Assembly (NCBI RefSeq): GCF_002220865.2
Contig: NZ_NHRJ02000001.1
Span: forward strand, 620,001 to 684,000
Reading direction: 5' to 3'
DNA length: 64,000 nt
Source: Paenibacillus xerothermodurans
GTDB lineage: Bacteria > Bacillota > Bacilli > Paenibacillales > NBRC-103111
The notes under the pieces are model-generated. The model was not told where the DNA came from. It was given only the letters and a program-made list of their open reading frames with translations, and made no database searches. The translations under genes and the position numbers were made by a program. Below are positions 17,503-26,258 of this stretch, one piece after another; position 1 is the first letter of the stretch; each line of letters begins with the position of its first letter.

Positions 17503-18522
17503 TTAAGCCACAAGGCGCAAGAGAAACATTTCCAAGCCAAGCGCTTTATCGATTTTGCCGCTCTTCATTTGGTAATCCAGGTCGGCCAGCTGCTGCAGCA
17601 GCAGCGCGAGCCGCTTCAGCTCAAACCGGCTGGCCTGACCCGCCGCAATTTTCACCGCATAAGGATGCAGCCCGAGCTGAGAGGCCATCTGCTGCTGTGA
17701 ATAACCCTGCTGCTGCAGGTCCTTGACTTGAAATATGATGCGGAATTGTCTCGCGATAAGTGCGACAATCTTGATGGGCTCTTCCTTGCGGCGCAGCAGC
17801 TCGGCAAGCATGGTGAACGCCTTGTCCAACTGGAGCTGAACCACATGCTCGATCAGTATGAATATGTTTTGCTCGACAGACCTGGTCACCAGCTGATCCA
17901 GTGCATCGGCGTCAATAGTTCCACCGCGCCCTGCGAAAAGCGCGCATTTTGCCAATTCGCTGGAGAGCGCCTGCAAGCTCGTCCCGGTGTACAAAATAAA
18001 CTGCTCCACCACGCCCGGAGCAAAAGAGAAGCCCGCCCTGTTCGCTTCCCGTGTAACCCACTGTGTTAGCTGTTCTGCGGACAATGCCGCACAAGGGACA
18101 AGAGAGTCGGCCTGTTTAAGCGACTTGACCAATTTTTTGCGCTCGTCCAGCTTGTCCGCATTCACCGTCAGCACCACTACCGAAAAATCGGTTGGTGCCT
18201 TGATATACTCCGCCAGCCTGTCCACATTATGCTGCATCTTGGCGCTGTCCTTGGCGCCTGTCAAAAACAGCGCGTTGGAAGCGATCACCAGCTTGCGCGG
18301 AACCATGAAAGGCAGGGTTTCCGCCTCCTCAACCACCGTCTCGATCGGAGTTTCGGCCAGATCATAGCGTGAGACGGCAAAGGCTTTATGTTCGGGATCT
18401 ATTAATGCATCGGTCAGCTTCTGGATCAATTCCTGGACCAAGTAGGACTCCGTCCCATAACACACATACACGGGAGCGAACGTGCCCTGCTGGATCTGCT
18501 TAATCGCTGATTTGTAATCCAT
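17503..18522 (-). CDS. holA: DNA polymerase III subunit delta
   Basis: Delta opens the beta clamp within the clamp-loader complex. The 339-residue product has the family N-terminus (YVCYGTESYLVQELI), a degenerate AAA+ fold, LVVVLTVNADKLDERKKLVK-like middle region, and the helical collar with QFRIIFQVKDLQQQGYS and LGLHPYAVKIA. I chose ATG 18522 (MDYKSAIKQI) preceded by GGTGAGG; longer starts at 18543-18546 are possible. Its place next to rpsT is standard for Bacillota. A strong promoter lies upstream at 18566-18595. Confidence 0.95.
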   Translation of the reverse strand: MDYKSAIKQIQQGTFAPVYVCYGTESYLVQELIQKLTDALIDPEHKAFAVSRYDLAETPIETVVEEAETLPFMVPRKLVIASNALFLTGAKDSAKMQHNVDRLAEYIKAPTDFSVVVLTVNADKLDERKKLVKSLKQADSLVPCAALSAEQLTQWVTREANRAGFSFAPGVVEQFILYTGTSLQALSSELAKCALFAGRGGTIDADALDQLVTRSVEQNIFILIEHVVQLQLDKAFTMLAELLRRKEEPIKIVALIARQFRIIFQVKDLQQQGYSQQQMASQLGLHPYAVKIAAGQASRFELKRLALLLQQLADLDYQMKSGKIDKALGLEMFLLRLVA

Positions 18523-18565
18523 ATCCTCACCCGTCTTTTCCATCACGTCTATCGTAAATTAAGAT

Positions 18566-18595
18566 ATTATAGCAACAACAAAGGGATCACGTCAA
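18566..18595 (-). promoter_or_regulatory. Predicted sigma-A promoter of holA
   Basis: TTGACG (18590-18595), 18-base spacer, TATAAT (18566-18571) on the minus strand. Confidence 0.7.
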
Positions 18596-18778
18596 AACCT
18601 GCCGGTTAAGAAGCGATCCCTCCGCGAAACCCCATCTATATAAACACTCGGAGGGAGGCTCTAGAAACCTTCTTCCGTGTGGTCATACGACGAAACTCGC
18701 TGTAACACACACACCCTTTATCTGCTGTTATCATACGCTGAAACGGTCCGTGGTGTGACACCGCGAAAGCGGCGAAAT

Positions 18779-20122
18779 TTATTTTTTACGTTCTTTTTGT
18801 GCTTCTGCGTCGATTACATATGCCACCGTGCCGGCTTCACCGCTAATCTCATAGGTGAGCTCATAACCGTCCCAAGCTTTCAGAGCTATGGTTTCCGCTG
18901 CGCCCGCTTTATTCTGCGAAGTAAAAATCGTATTGCCGTCCTTATCAGCTATCGTTACCGTCCCTTCACCGGTGATTGACGCGGTGTACTTGCCGTCGGA
19001 CGACGCTTTGGCAGCCGTAGTTCTCGCAAATCCCTGCGCCCCGACAATCATCGGGTCAGGCCGTGGGGCGGCTGGGCTATCCGGTTCAGGTGTCGTCTCA
19101 GGCACCGGCTCGTTCTGTGTACGCTCCTGTCCAGGCTGCTGCTCCGCAGGCGGCGCAGTAGGCGTCTGTGCCGGGGCGCCTCCATCCGGCACCATAAAGA
19201 TGCCTGCCGGCTGCTCCGGTTGTGCAGGCTCAGCTGGCTGCACCTGCCCCGCCCGAGGCTGCTCTGGTTGCACCGCAGAGCTCTGGTTCGACTGGCCATT
19301 CGCAGCGGGCGGGTGCACAGGCGCGTTAGCTGTAGGCTCGCTCTGTTTGCCGTGTGCCGTTCCGCCGCTCTGCGGCGGGGAGGCGGGCGCATTTCCAGTC
19401 TTGCCATCCGCATTGCTTCCTGTGTTGTCAGCCTGCGACTGAGCGCGGGAATTATCGTACAGCGGCTCGAAATTCTCCAGTCCGCTGTTCGGCTGTTCCG
19501 CGTCCCCGTCGCCGCCGTTCACGCCGGAACCGTCACCCTGACCGGATTGCTCGGTGTCCGTGCGATCGGCGGAATTGGCGGCTGAGCTGCCAGCCATATC
19601 CTGACCAGACCGCTCGCTGCCGCCGGCAGCCCTCTCTGGCTGAGCCGGTTGCGGCATCAGCAGCTGCTCCGCTTCATTGTGCAAAGTCTGCTGCTGCTGA
19701 TCGACAATGAAGAACCCGAGCACCAGACCCGCGGCAACAACACCGCCAATGATGCGGCCGGAGAAAAGCCCGCGCATCCGCCTGCGCTTGTCGGATAATT
19801 CGTCAGCGGCCGCATGGGCACGCTGCGACCTGCTCAGCGGCGTGTGTAAGCTGGCGGCCATCTGATCGCCGGCCAGCACATCCTCGACCGCCGCACCTTG
19901 ATCGAGCTGCTGCAGCTTAGGCATGATGGCGTCCACCAAGCTGTATGCAGGCTTCACTTTAGGCAGCTGCTCGAGTTCCTGCGACAGAGCCACCAGCCGC
20001 CGGAACAGCTCCGTACAGTCCGGACAATTCTGCAAGTGGCCGAGCATTTGCTTATATTCTATTTCTTCGAGATCCTGATCGAGGTATCTCTGCATCAGTT
20101 CGATCACCTCTTGGCACATCAT
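18779..20122 (-). CDS. Zinc-finger anti-sigma factor with long extracellular domain
   Basis: A 447-residue membrane protein. Residues 3-36 form the zinc anti-sigma (ZAS) motif: Cys3, His29, Cys33, Cys36 (C-x25-H-x3-C-x2-C). One membrane span lies at about 123-140 after a KRRRMR stop-transfer-like basic stretch, so the N-terminus is cytoplasmic. Outside follows a low-complexity region of about 230 residues rich in Pro, Gln, Ser, Gly and Glu, then a C-terminal compact region (about 370-440, YTASITGEGTVTIADKDG) that looks like a beta domain. The gene follows the ECF sigma gene by 99 bases and probably binds and silences it until an envelope signal. The C-terminal domain is not recognised. Confidence 0.9.
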   Translation of the reverse strand: MMCQEVIELMQRYLDQDLEEIEYKQMLGHLQNCPDCTELFRRLVALSQELEQLPKVKPAYSLVDAIMPKLQQLDQGAAVEDVLAGDQMAASLHTPLSRSQRAHAAADELSDKRRRMRGLFSGRIIGGVVAAGLVLGFFIVDQQQQTLHNEAEQLLMPQPAQPERAAGGSERSGQDMAGSSAANSADRTDTEQSGQGDGSGVNGGDGDAEQPNSGLENFEPLYDNSRAQSQADNTGSNADGKTGNAPASPPQSGGTAHGKQSEPTANAPVHPPAANGQSNQSSAVQPEQPRAGQVQPAEPAQPEQPAGIFMVPDGGAPAQTPTAPPAEQQPGQERTQNEPVPETTPEPDSPAAPRPDPMIVGAQGFARTTAAKASSDGKYTASITGEGTVTIADKDGNTIFTSQNKAGAAETIALKAWDGYELTYEISGEAGTVAYVIDAEAQKERKK

Positions 20123-20221
20123 CTCCGCACACTACCTTTCTTCTTGATTCGCAACTGATACATTACAACAAGAATGAATCCGTGAGTGAAATCCCCCAAA
20201 ACGCCGATGATGTCACGCTGC

Positions 20222-20779
20222 CTATCCTCGCATTGCATCACTTTGGGTCTTGTTATAATCGTGCAGAAACGTTTGTAATTGCTGCCTGGCCCTAAACAAA
20301 TATGATTTTACCGTGTTGATGGGCAGATCCAACGACTCGGCGATTTCGTTGTAAGAGAAATCCTGCAAGTAGCGCAGTACAACCACCGACCTGTGATGTT
20401 CCGGCAGCTTATCAATTGCCTCTCGAATATCTTGGGCAATGTAGGCGGACATGACCTCATCTTCCACAGTTTTACTTGCAGTGAAGTTTAACTCATGCTG
20501 TTCGATCGAAACTGTCGGCTTCGACCGTCGGAATTTATCGATACACAAATTGGTCACTATCCGCTGAACCCAGGTTTTGAATTGAGCTTTCTCTTCATAG
20601 GAATTGATTTTTGTATAAACGCGCATTAACGCTTCCTGTGAGGCATCCATGGCGTCCTGCTCATTGCCCAGAATGTAATAAGCAGTGCGGTACACATGGT
20701 TTTCTATCTCACGCAGTAGGGTAATTAGAGCGTCGCGATCGCCCGACTGGGCAGCCTTTATCAGTTCCGGCGCTACCAC
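20222..20779 (-). CDS. ECF-type RNA polymerase sigma factor
   Basis: A 185-residue sigma-70 factor of the ECF group. Region 2 is seen in YYILGNEQDAMDASQEALMRVY and FKTWVQRIVTNLCIDKFRR, region 4 in LPEHHRSVVVLRYLQDFSYNEIAE and LPINTVKSYLFRARQQL; regions 1.1 and 3 are absent. It resembles SigW-like factors. I prefer the GTG at 20779, which has GAGGGGG about 7 bases upstream; an ATG at 20842 extends the frame by 21 residues but lacks a ribosome binding site. The anti-sigma gene is next downstream. Targets are unknown. Confidence 0.92.
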   Translation of the reverse strand: MVAPELIKAAQSGDRDALITLLREIENHVYRTAYYILGNEQDAMDASQEALMRVYTKINSYEEKAQFKTWVQRIVTNLCIDKFRRSKPTVSIEQHELNFTASKTVEDEVMSAYIAQDIREAIDKLPEHHRSVVVLRYLQDFSYNEIAESLDLPINTVKSYLFRARQQLQTFLHDYNKTQSDAMRG

Positions 20780-20907
20780 TGGGATCCCCCTCTCTTGCAA
20801 CCTTATAAACGCGGTTTCCGCCCGAAATGTTGCAATTTCCATTTTGGCTCTATTAAGAATATCAAATTTTCAATAGAAGGTATATAAGGGATAAGCTGCA
20901 CCACAAC

Positions 20908-20941
20908 AAAAAAGGCTTTCCCATGCGCGATGAGAAAAGCC
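20908..20941 (-). terminator. Terminator of the EamA transporter gene
   Basis: On the minus strand GGCTTTTC pairs with GAAAGCC-type sequence across a CATCGCGCATG centre (20914-20941), followed by six T (20908-20913). Confidence 0.8.
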
Positions 20942-20998
20942 GAAAGCGTCCGAGACGCGAAAGATCTATTATGCCTTCACAAAATCTAACAACTTCTT

Positions 20999-21901
20999 TT
21001 AAACCGAATATTCGCTTGCGCGTGAAGCCGGTCTTCTTTCCGACATGCCAACGCCGGCCAGTATGATGATGATGCCAACCCACTGCATCGCACCCGTCGG
21101 TTCTTGCAGCAAAAGTGCCGAGCACACGATCACTACCGGAAGTTCCACGGAGCCCAGCACCGATGCGAGTCCCGTCTCTATGGATGGCGCACCTTTGGCG
21201 TACAGATAGGGTGGCAGAATCATACCGAATACACTGAGCAGAATAGCCCAGAACCACAAACCCTCGGCCATTGCCCCGTTCCACAGAAACACGGGAGGCA
21301 TCAAGCTCAACACGGCTGCCGCCGCTCCCGTCACCATCCATGTGCTGCGAGTCAGCGGCTGCAAATGAATGGCGACCCGCCCGCTGACCCATATGAAAGT
21401 CGTGTAGCAGCAGGCCGCCAGAAGCCCCAATACCACGCCTTGCACGCTCACCCGCTCCATCGAACCTGCCAATATACCGGAGGCAAGAACGGTACCGGCC
21501 ATAACCAGTGCCATAGCTCCCCACTGATATCCTGTCGGAGCTCGCCTATCCGCCGCCCACCCGAGCAGCACGCCCATCCAAGTAAATTGGAACAGCAGGA
21601 GTACCGCGATGGAAGCATCGAGCACTTGTAATGAAAGATAATAGAAATATCCCGTTAGTCCGGTGAAAGCGCCGCTAACAAGTAATTTTATAATGTCACT
21701 CCACGTAATGCCCTTCATCGAGCGTAGTTGAAACAGGCTCAGCAGCCACAGTGTTACCGCACCGAACAGCACTTGGCTCCCGGTGATCTCCGCCGGTGTA
21801 AAGCCGTTTCTGTATCCAAGCTTGACGAACGTCGACAGCACGCCATAAGACGCTGCCCCCAACAATATCAACCAGATCGCTTTCCATCGGTTTGTTTTCA
21901 T
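20999..21901 (-). CDS. EamA/DMT-family transporter
   Basis: A 300-residue integral membrane protein with about ten hydrophobic segments arranged as two repeats of the EamA domain (for example SQVLFGAVTLWLLSLF and GTVLASGIL in the first half, VLGSVELPVVIVCSALLLQEP in the second). The second-half motif SVELPVVIVCS followed by E-P is typical for drug/metabolite transporters. RBS AAAGGAA is 7 bases upstream of ATG 21901. It has its own terminator and no clear partner; substrate unknown (family members export amino acids, cofactors or toxic metabolites). Confidence 0.88.
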   Translation of the reverse strand: MKTNRWKAIWLILLGAASYGVLSTFVKLGYRNGFTPAEITGSQVLFGAVTLWLLSLFQLRSMKGITWSDIIKLLVSGAFTGLTGYFYYLSLQVLDASIAVLLLFQFTWMGVLLGWAADRRAPTGYQWGAMALVMAGTVLASGILAGSMERVSVQGVVLGLLAACCYTTFIWVSGRVAIHLQPLTRSTWMVTGAAAAVLSLMPPVFLWNGAMAEGLWFWAILLSVFGMILPPYLYAKGAPSIETGLASVLGSVELPVVIVCSALLLQEPTGAMQWVGIIIILAGVGMSERRPASRASEYSV

Positions 21902-22229
21902 AAGCGGTTCCTTTTACGATTATTTCCCTCGCCCACCCGTGAAGCGCTCACTCAAGAGTGCTCACACAAGAACAAAATATAGCAGATGACCCGCGGTTAT
22001 TCAAGAGTCACATTATATGTTGAAGGGGCTGTGCCGGATGAGACGTCCAGAGAGCTGCATAAGGTAACGGAGCCCGCCGAGATTGCAAAAATTTTTTCAG
22101 AACTTTAACTAAAATGGTTGAAAGCGCATACATTAGTACAAAACGCTGTTTTGCGTCAGCCGGTGCAGCTGTATCGTTGCATTGATGCAGCCCGGTGGCA
22201 CAGTAAATTGAACTAGAGGGGGACTCAAA
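21902..22229. other. Divergent intergenic region between the EamA and lipoprotein genes
   Basis: About 330 bases that must hold both divergent promoters. It is AT-rich around 22080-22140, where weak sigma-A-like hexamers occur, but none has good spacing. Nothing else is recognised. Confidence 0.4.
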
Positions 22230-23759
22230 ATGAAGCACACACGTTTACTCGCAGCACTAGGCTCCATCGCATTGGTCACTGGAGTGGTCGCTGCATGTGG
22301 AGGAGATGACGCCGCGCAGCCTACGGACACCAACGCTCCAGGCTCAGCTGATAACGCTCCGTTGGAAATTTCATTTGTGGTGCCGCAGGTGGGCGACATT
22401 CCCGCCAAAGACAATGTGATTGAAAAAGAAATCGAAAAATACACGAACACCACGCTGGAATTCCAATGGGTGCCGAGCTCTACTTATGACGAGAAAATCA
22501 ACGTGATGATTGCAAGCGGCGATCTGCCGAAGATCATGCGCGTGAACTATGTTCCCACCGTTATTAATGCAGCGCAAAACGGCATGTTCTGGGATATTGG
22601 ACCTTACCTGAAGGAGTATAAAAACCTTGCTGCCCAAAATGCGCAATACTACGAAAATATCAAAATCGATGGCAAGCTGTATGGTATCCCGCTGTACCGT
22701 GAGATTGGGCGGTCGGCGTTAATTTACCGCAAGGATTGGTTCGACGCGGCAGGCCTCAAACCCCCGAAAACATTGGATGATTACTACAATATCGCCAAGG
22801 GGATCGCCACAAGTGATCCGGATAAGAACGGGAAAAACGACACCTACGGCTTCATGCTTGATAAAAAGTATAACGACGGCTCCACCGCGAGCAATGTCGT
22901 CACGCGGCTTGCGGTAACCCAGGGCGGAGTGAACAAGTGGGGTGTTGACTCGAACGGAAAGATCACGGCGGAATTCATGACGCCGCAGTATATGGATGTA
23001 TTGAAGCTGTTCCGTCGCCTGTATGCGGAAAAATTAATCAACCAGGACTTCCCTGCGCTGGAAGGTCAAGAGGCCGACAAAAAATTCGAGTCGGGCCAAG
23101 CGGCTATGAAAGTGAACGGTCTCGCCACAAACGCGGCGAATATATTTGACCGCATGGTGAAAACCCTCCCTACCGCCCAGCTGGATACCACCCATTGGGA
23201 AGGACCACAGGGATTCCGCATCGCCGCACAAAACGGCAACAACGGCTTTCATGTCTTCCCTAAGGCAACAGTGAAAACCGAAGATGAACTGAAACGCTTG
23301 TTGAAGTTTATGGATCAGCTGCTGGATGAGAAAATGTCGACTTTGCAAAAGCGCGGCATTGAAGGTGTTCACCATAAGAAGGTAGAGGATGGCATGGTGC
23401 AGTGGATTGACTTGACCGCTTTCAACCGTGAGGTCAAGCCGTACCGTGACGACCTGTTGAATTTTGAAACGTATAACGTACCGCCGCTGAAGGATTCCCC
23501 GCTCGCTATGAAAGGCTACAAAATGGAACCGGAAGGTCTGAATTACGCAGTCCATAACCCTGTGTTAAACTTGTCCTCCCAAACGTTCTCCGAGCGGGGC
23601 AAGGAGTTAGAGCTAATGATCAGCGATGCCGGAACCAACTACATCGTGGGAAAAATCGACGACGCAGGCTGGCAGGCGGCGGTGGACAATTGGCGGAAAG
23701 CAGGCGGCGACCTGATGATCAAAGAATATGAAGCAGCGTATGCCAAGCACAAAAAATAA
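22230..23759 (+). CDS. Extracellular solute-binding lipoprotein (family 1)
   Basis: A 509-residue ABC-type binding protein. The signal peptide ends in a lipobox VVAAC with Cys23, followed by a polar linker, so it is a membrane-anchored lipoprotein. The body matches the large LplA-like oligosaccharide-binding group of Paenibacillus (YDEKINVMIASGDLPKI; SALIYRKDWFDAAGLKPPKTLDDYY). SDPDKNGKNDTYG fits a D-x-D-x-N-G-x-x-D calcium loop common in this group. RBS AGAGGGGGA supports ATG 22230. No permease or ATPase gene adjoins it, and its strand is opposite to neighbours, so it must use partners elsewhere or act as a sensor. The liv cluster nearby has its own, unrelated binding protein. Confidence 0.9.
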   Translation: MKHTRLLAALGSIALVTGVVAACGGDDAAQPTDTNAPGSADNAPLEISFVVPQVGDIPAKDNVIEKEIEKYTNTTLEFQWVPSSTYDEKINVMIASGDLPKIMRVNYVPTVINAAQNGMFWDIGPYLKEYKNLAAQNAQYYENIKIDGKLYGIPLYREIGRSALIYRKDWFDAAGLKPPKTLDDYYNIAKGIATSDPDKNGKNDTYGFMLDKKYNDGSTASNVVTRLAVTQGGVNKWGVDSNGKITAEFMTPQYMDVLKLFRRLYAEKLINQDFPALEGQEADKKFESGQAAMKVNGLATNAANIFDRMVKTLPTAQLDTTHWEGPQGFRIAAQNGNNGFHVFPKATVKTEDELKRLLKFMDQLLDEKMSTLQKRGIEGVHHKKVEDGMVQWIDLTAFNREVKPYRDDLLNFETYNVPPLKDSPLAMKGYKMEPEGLNYAVHNPVLNLSSQTFSERGKELELMISDAGTNYIVGKIDDAGWQAAVDNWRKAGGDLMIKEYEAAYAKHKK

Positions 23760-23806
23760 GTTTTAATGCAGGATATTCATTCGCAAAATTTCGAATAAAG
23801 ACGCAG

Positions 23807-23837
23807 CTACCCCGCAGCTAAGCGAGCTGCGGGGTAG
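23807..23837 (+). terminator. Terminator hairpin after the lipoprotein gene
   Basis: CTACCCCGCAGCT (23807-23819) pairs over 13 bases with AGCTGCGGGGTAG (23825-23837) around AAGCG. The following sequence is only moderately T-rich (TTGTG...TTGTTT). Confidence 0.65.
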
Positions 23838-24005
23838 TTGTGCTGCTGTTGTTTGCTTCGCGTGAAGAAATGAACTGCCTTTTCTTGTGCCGGGTGTAAC
23901 CGTGGACAGCGGCACGCGGCCAGTCCATCACAGTGAAACGCCGTGCCGGTATCGTCCTTTCGATTAAACAGCTGGTTGCGTGAACAGAGGCCGGCTGGTT
24001 GGAGC

Positions 24006-25049
24006 TCAGCTGCGGTGACCTGTAGCCCATGAGTCCAACCATTTGATCATTTTCATGCGGGCATTCCATGTCTTGCGCAAAATGTTGAATAAGGCTGTAC
24101 GTCTACCCAGCCGCATCTGCTCAACGGTCAGCCATGCCTCCCGCGGCAGCCGGCACAAGGATGAAATGATAAGACGCTCTTCTGCCGTAAATGGACGGTG
24201 TTTCTCGTAGCCCGAAAGAAACGCCTGGATGTATGGTGTCGAAAAATGGGTGACATTACTCAATGTTTTGGCGATTTCATAGTATCTCGAGCCTTGCCTA
24301 ACTAATTCCCAGTCAATTAGATACAGTTCCCCAGAGCGGACAATAACGTTCGGTCTGGTTACATCTCCATGTATGAGTACGGGCTTCTCCATTCGCAGAT
24401 TCCGCTGAACGGACGATAGCCGCAGGGTTTGCCATGCCTCTTCAGCCAGCGCCAAGCAGCGTTCTTCCTTCTTCCTAACCCACCGGCCGAAATCGTTGTT
24501 CTGACTCCGCATGGAACGCAGGTGACGGGCAAACATGCCGTGGTGCCGCTGCAGCCGTTTGATTTCCAGCGCGGTAAATGCCGACTGAGCAGAGCAGCGC
24601 CGCCGTGAAACGCGGTGCAGTTGCGCCAACACCTCGCCGAGCTTTTCATAGTCCTGCTCGCTGCCCATTGCAGAACCTTCCAGCCACTCCGTTATATAAT
24701 AGAGCCGACCGTGTGTCTCCGCTGCATGCCGGCCTTTGATCGTCAAGCGCCACTCCGGCAAATGATTGAAGTTAGCCCGCTGCAGCCAGGTATTGTGGGC
24801 ATATACCCGGTTTAGGCGGGCTCTCGGACCGCGGAAGGCTTTTAGGAAAAACACTCCTTTGTCCGTCAGCACCCGGTAGCCGGCTATCTTTTTGTAATGG
24901 GAAGAGCAAGGGAGTATTTCATTAGCGCGCAGACCATACTGCATCAAAATAGCATTCAGCTGCCTCATCTTTGCAGTGTCGATTTTAACCGGCCCCCTTT
25001 TGTCTGTCATGCGATGCCGGTCGGACATCTGTTGATGAAGTGTATGCAT
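24006..25049 (-). CDS. CotS-family spore coat protein / kinase-fold phosphotransferase
   Basis: A 347-residue protein with an aminoglycoside-phosphotransferase/choline-kinase-like fold. The N-lobe shows YRVLTDKGVFFLKAF (Lys of the ATP site), the middle has LYYITEWLEGS, and the catalytic loop is VLIHGDVTRPNVIV followed by LYLIDWE (Brenner and DFG-like motifs). The arrangement fits the CotS/YsxE/YutH group of spore coat-associated proteins, which are kinase relatives of uncertain activity; a catalytic kinase for the neighbouring pathway is the alternative. Asp and Asn of HGDxxxxN are present, so activity cannot be excluded. The start is uncertain: ATG 25049 has only a weak AGGCGAG. It lies 48 bases after the alcohol dehydrogenase gene on the same strand. 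Confidence 0.78.
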   Translation of the reverse strand: MHTLHQQMSDRHRMTDKRGPVKIDTAKMRQLNAILMQYGLRANEILPCSSHYKKIAGYRVLTDKGVFFLKAFRGPRARLNRVYAHNTWLQRANFNHLPEWRLTIKGRHAAETHGRLYYITEWLEGSAMGSEQDYEKLGEVLAQLHRVSRRRCSAQSAFTALEIKRLQRHHGMFARHLRSMRSQNNDFGRWVRKKEERCLALAEEAWQTLRLSSVQRNLRMEKPVLIHGDVTRPNVIVRSGELYLIDWELVRQGSRYYEIAKTLSNVTHFSTPYIQAFLSGYEKHRPFTAEERLIISSLCRLPREAWLTVEQMRLGRRTALFNILRKTWNARMKMIKWLDSWATGHRS

Positions 25050-25097
25050 GCTCGCCTAACTGGGTGCTTATTTACGCGCTTTTTTACCTTTCAGCGA

Positions 25098-26258
25098 TTA
25101 CCCCTCCAGCGCTCTTTGGTAAATATTCCGGATATCGTCAATGTTCAGTGCTTTAGGACTACGGTTCAACAGCCTGGTTTGCTTGATGGCGTCATCAGCC
25201 AGTGAGTCGATGTCTTGTGCTTTAATGCCGTACGCGCTGAGCGACGACGGAATGCCGACATCACGGGTTAAATCGCGAATAGCTTGCAGTGCAGAGAGCG
25301 CATTGTCTCTGGTTGACGCAGTCTTAGTACCCACGCCCATAGCGAACGCAACTTTTTCCATTTTATCAATGCACGCCGGTAATATGAATTCGTATACATA
25401 CGGGAGCATCAACGCGTTCGATTCTCCATGCGAGATATGGAACAATCCCCCCAACGGGTAGGCAAGCCCATGAACGCCGGCAGTGCCCGCATTGAAAAAG
25501 GCGAGTCCGGCGATCGTGCTGCCCCACGCCATAGCCCTCCTCGCTTCCTTGTCATGACCTTGCCACACCGCTTTGCGGATATTTTTAGCGATCAGCGTGA
25601 CGGCCTCTAACGCCAGAGTGTCCGTCAGCGTCGACGATTGGATCGATGTGTATGCTTCCAATGCATGCGTGAAAGCGTCAACGCCCGTGGCGGCAGTGAC
25701 ACGAGCGGGCACACTGTATGTAAATTCCGGATCTATAATAGCCGCATCGGCCAACAGAAAGTGATGAGTGATAACATCCTTCGACGACTCCAGCGTGAAC
25801 ACGGCGATATCCGTTACCTCAGACCCCGTGCCGGCGGTGGTGGGAATTAAAATTTTGGGAAGCCCTTTATGTTCTAATTTTTTCGTGCCGGTCAGATTCA
25901 AATAATCGCTGATCTTTCCATCATGTAAAGCGAGCACAGCTGCGGCCTTCGCCATATCCAGCGCGCTCCCCCCGCCTGCGGCGATGACGAGCTGCGCTTT
26001 TGACGCCCTCACCGCTTCCACCGCTGCATCGCCTGCGGACAACGGCGGCTCAGGAACGATATTGTCATAGATGGAGTACTGAATGTGCTGCTCCGTAAGC
26101 ACATGTTCGATCCGTTTAATAGCACCGGATGTGACCAAAAACGGATCCGCAAAGACGATCACCCTGTCTACTCCAAGTGCTGCGCATTCATCACTTATCT
26201 TCTGAATGCTGCCTTCGCCGAAATGTATCTTTATGGGAGAAATAAATGTATTCATCAT
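25098..26258 (-). CDS. Iron-containing alcohol dehydrogenase (first of two)
   Basis: A 386-residue group III (Fe-type) NAD(P)-dependent alcohol dehydrogenase. The nucleotide site is in VIAAGGGSALDMAKA; PTTAGTGSEVT follows. Metal ligands by comparison with FucO are the Asp and His of TGVDAFTHALEAYTS, the His of GVHGLAYPLGG and the His of ISHGESNAL; the His often found at HxxxH is Tyr here, a known variant. The substrate cannot be told from sequence. ATG 26258 overlaps the stop of the LarA-like gene (TAATG), so the two are translationally coupled. It is a paralogue of the enzyme at 29487-30668. Confidence 0.92.
   Translation of the reverse strand: MMNTFISPIKIHFGEGSIQKISDECAALGVDRVIVFADPFLVTSGAIKRIEHVLTEQHIQYSIYDNIVPEPPLSAGDAAVEAVRASKAQLVIAAGGGSALDMAKAAAVLALHDGKISDYLNLTGTKKLEHKGLPKILIPTTAGTGSEVTDIAVFTLESSKDVITHHFLLADAAIIDPEFTYSVPARVTAATGVDAFTHALEAYTSIQSSTLTDTLALEAVTLIAKNIRKAVWQGHDKEARRAMAWGSTIAGLAFFNAGTAGVHGLAYPLGGLFHISHGESNALMLPYVYEFILPACIDKMEKVAFAMGVGTKTASTRDNALSALQAIRDLTRDVGIPSSLSAYGIKAQDIDSLADDAIKQTRLLNRSPKALNIDDIRNIYQRALEG

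Noticed and set aside
18600-18665. Terminator hairpin between holA promoter and anti-sigma gene
   Set aside because: CCCTCCG/CGGAGGG has a loop above 25 bases and no T-run on either strand.
19048-19710. Plus- and minus-strand frames within the anti-sigma gene
   Set aside because: They arise from the GC-rich low-complexity linker of the real gene.
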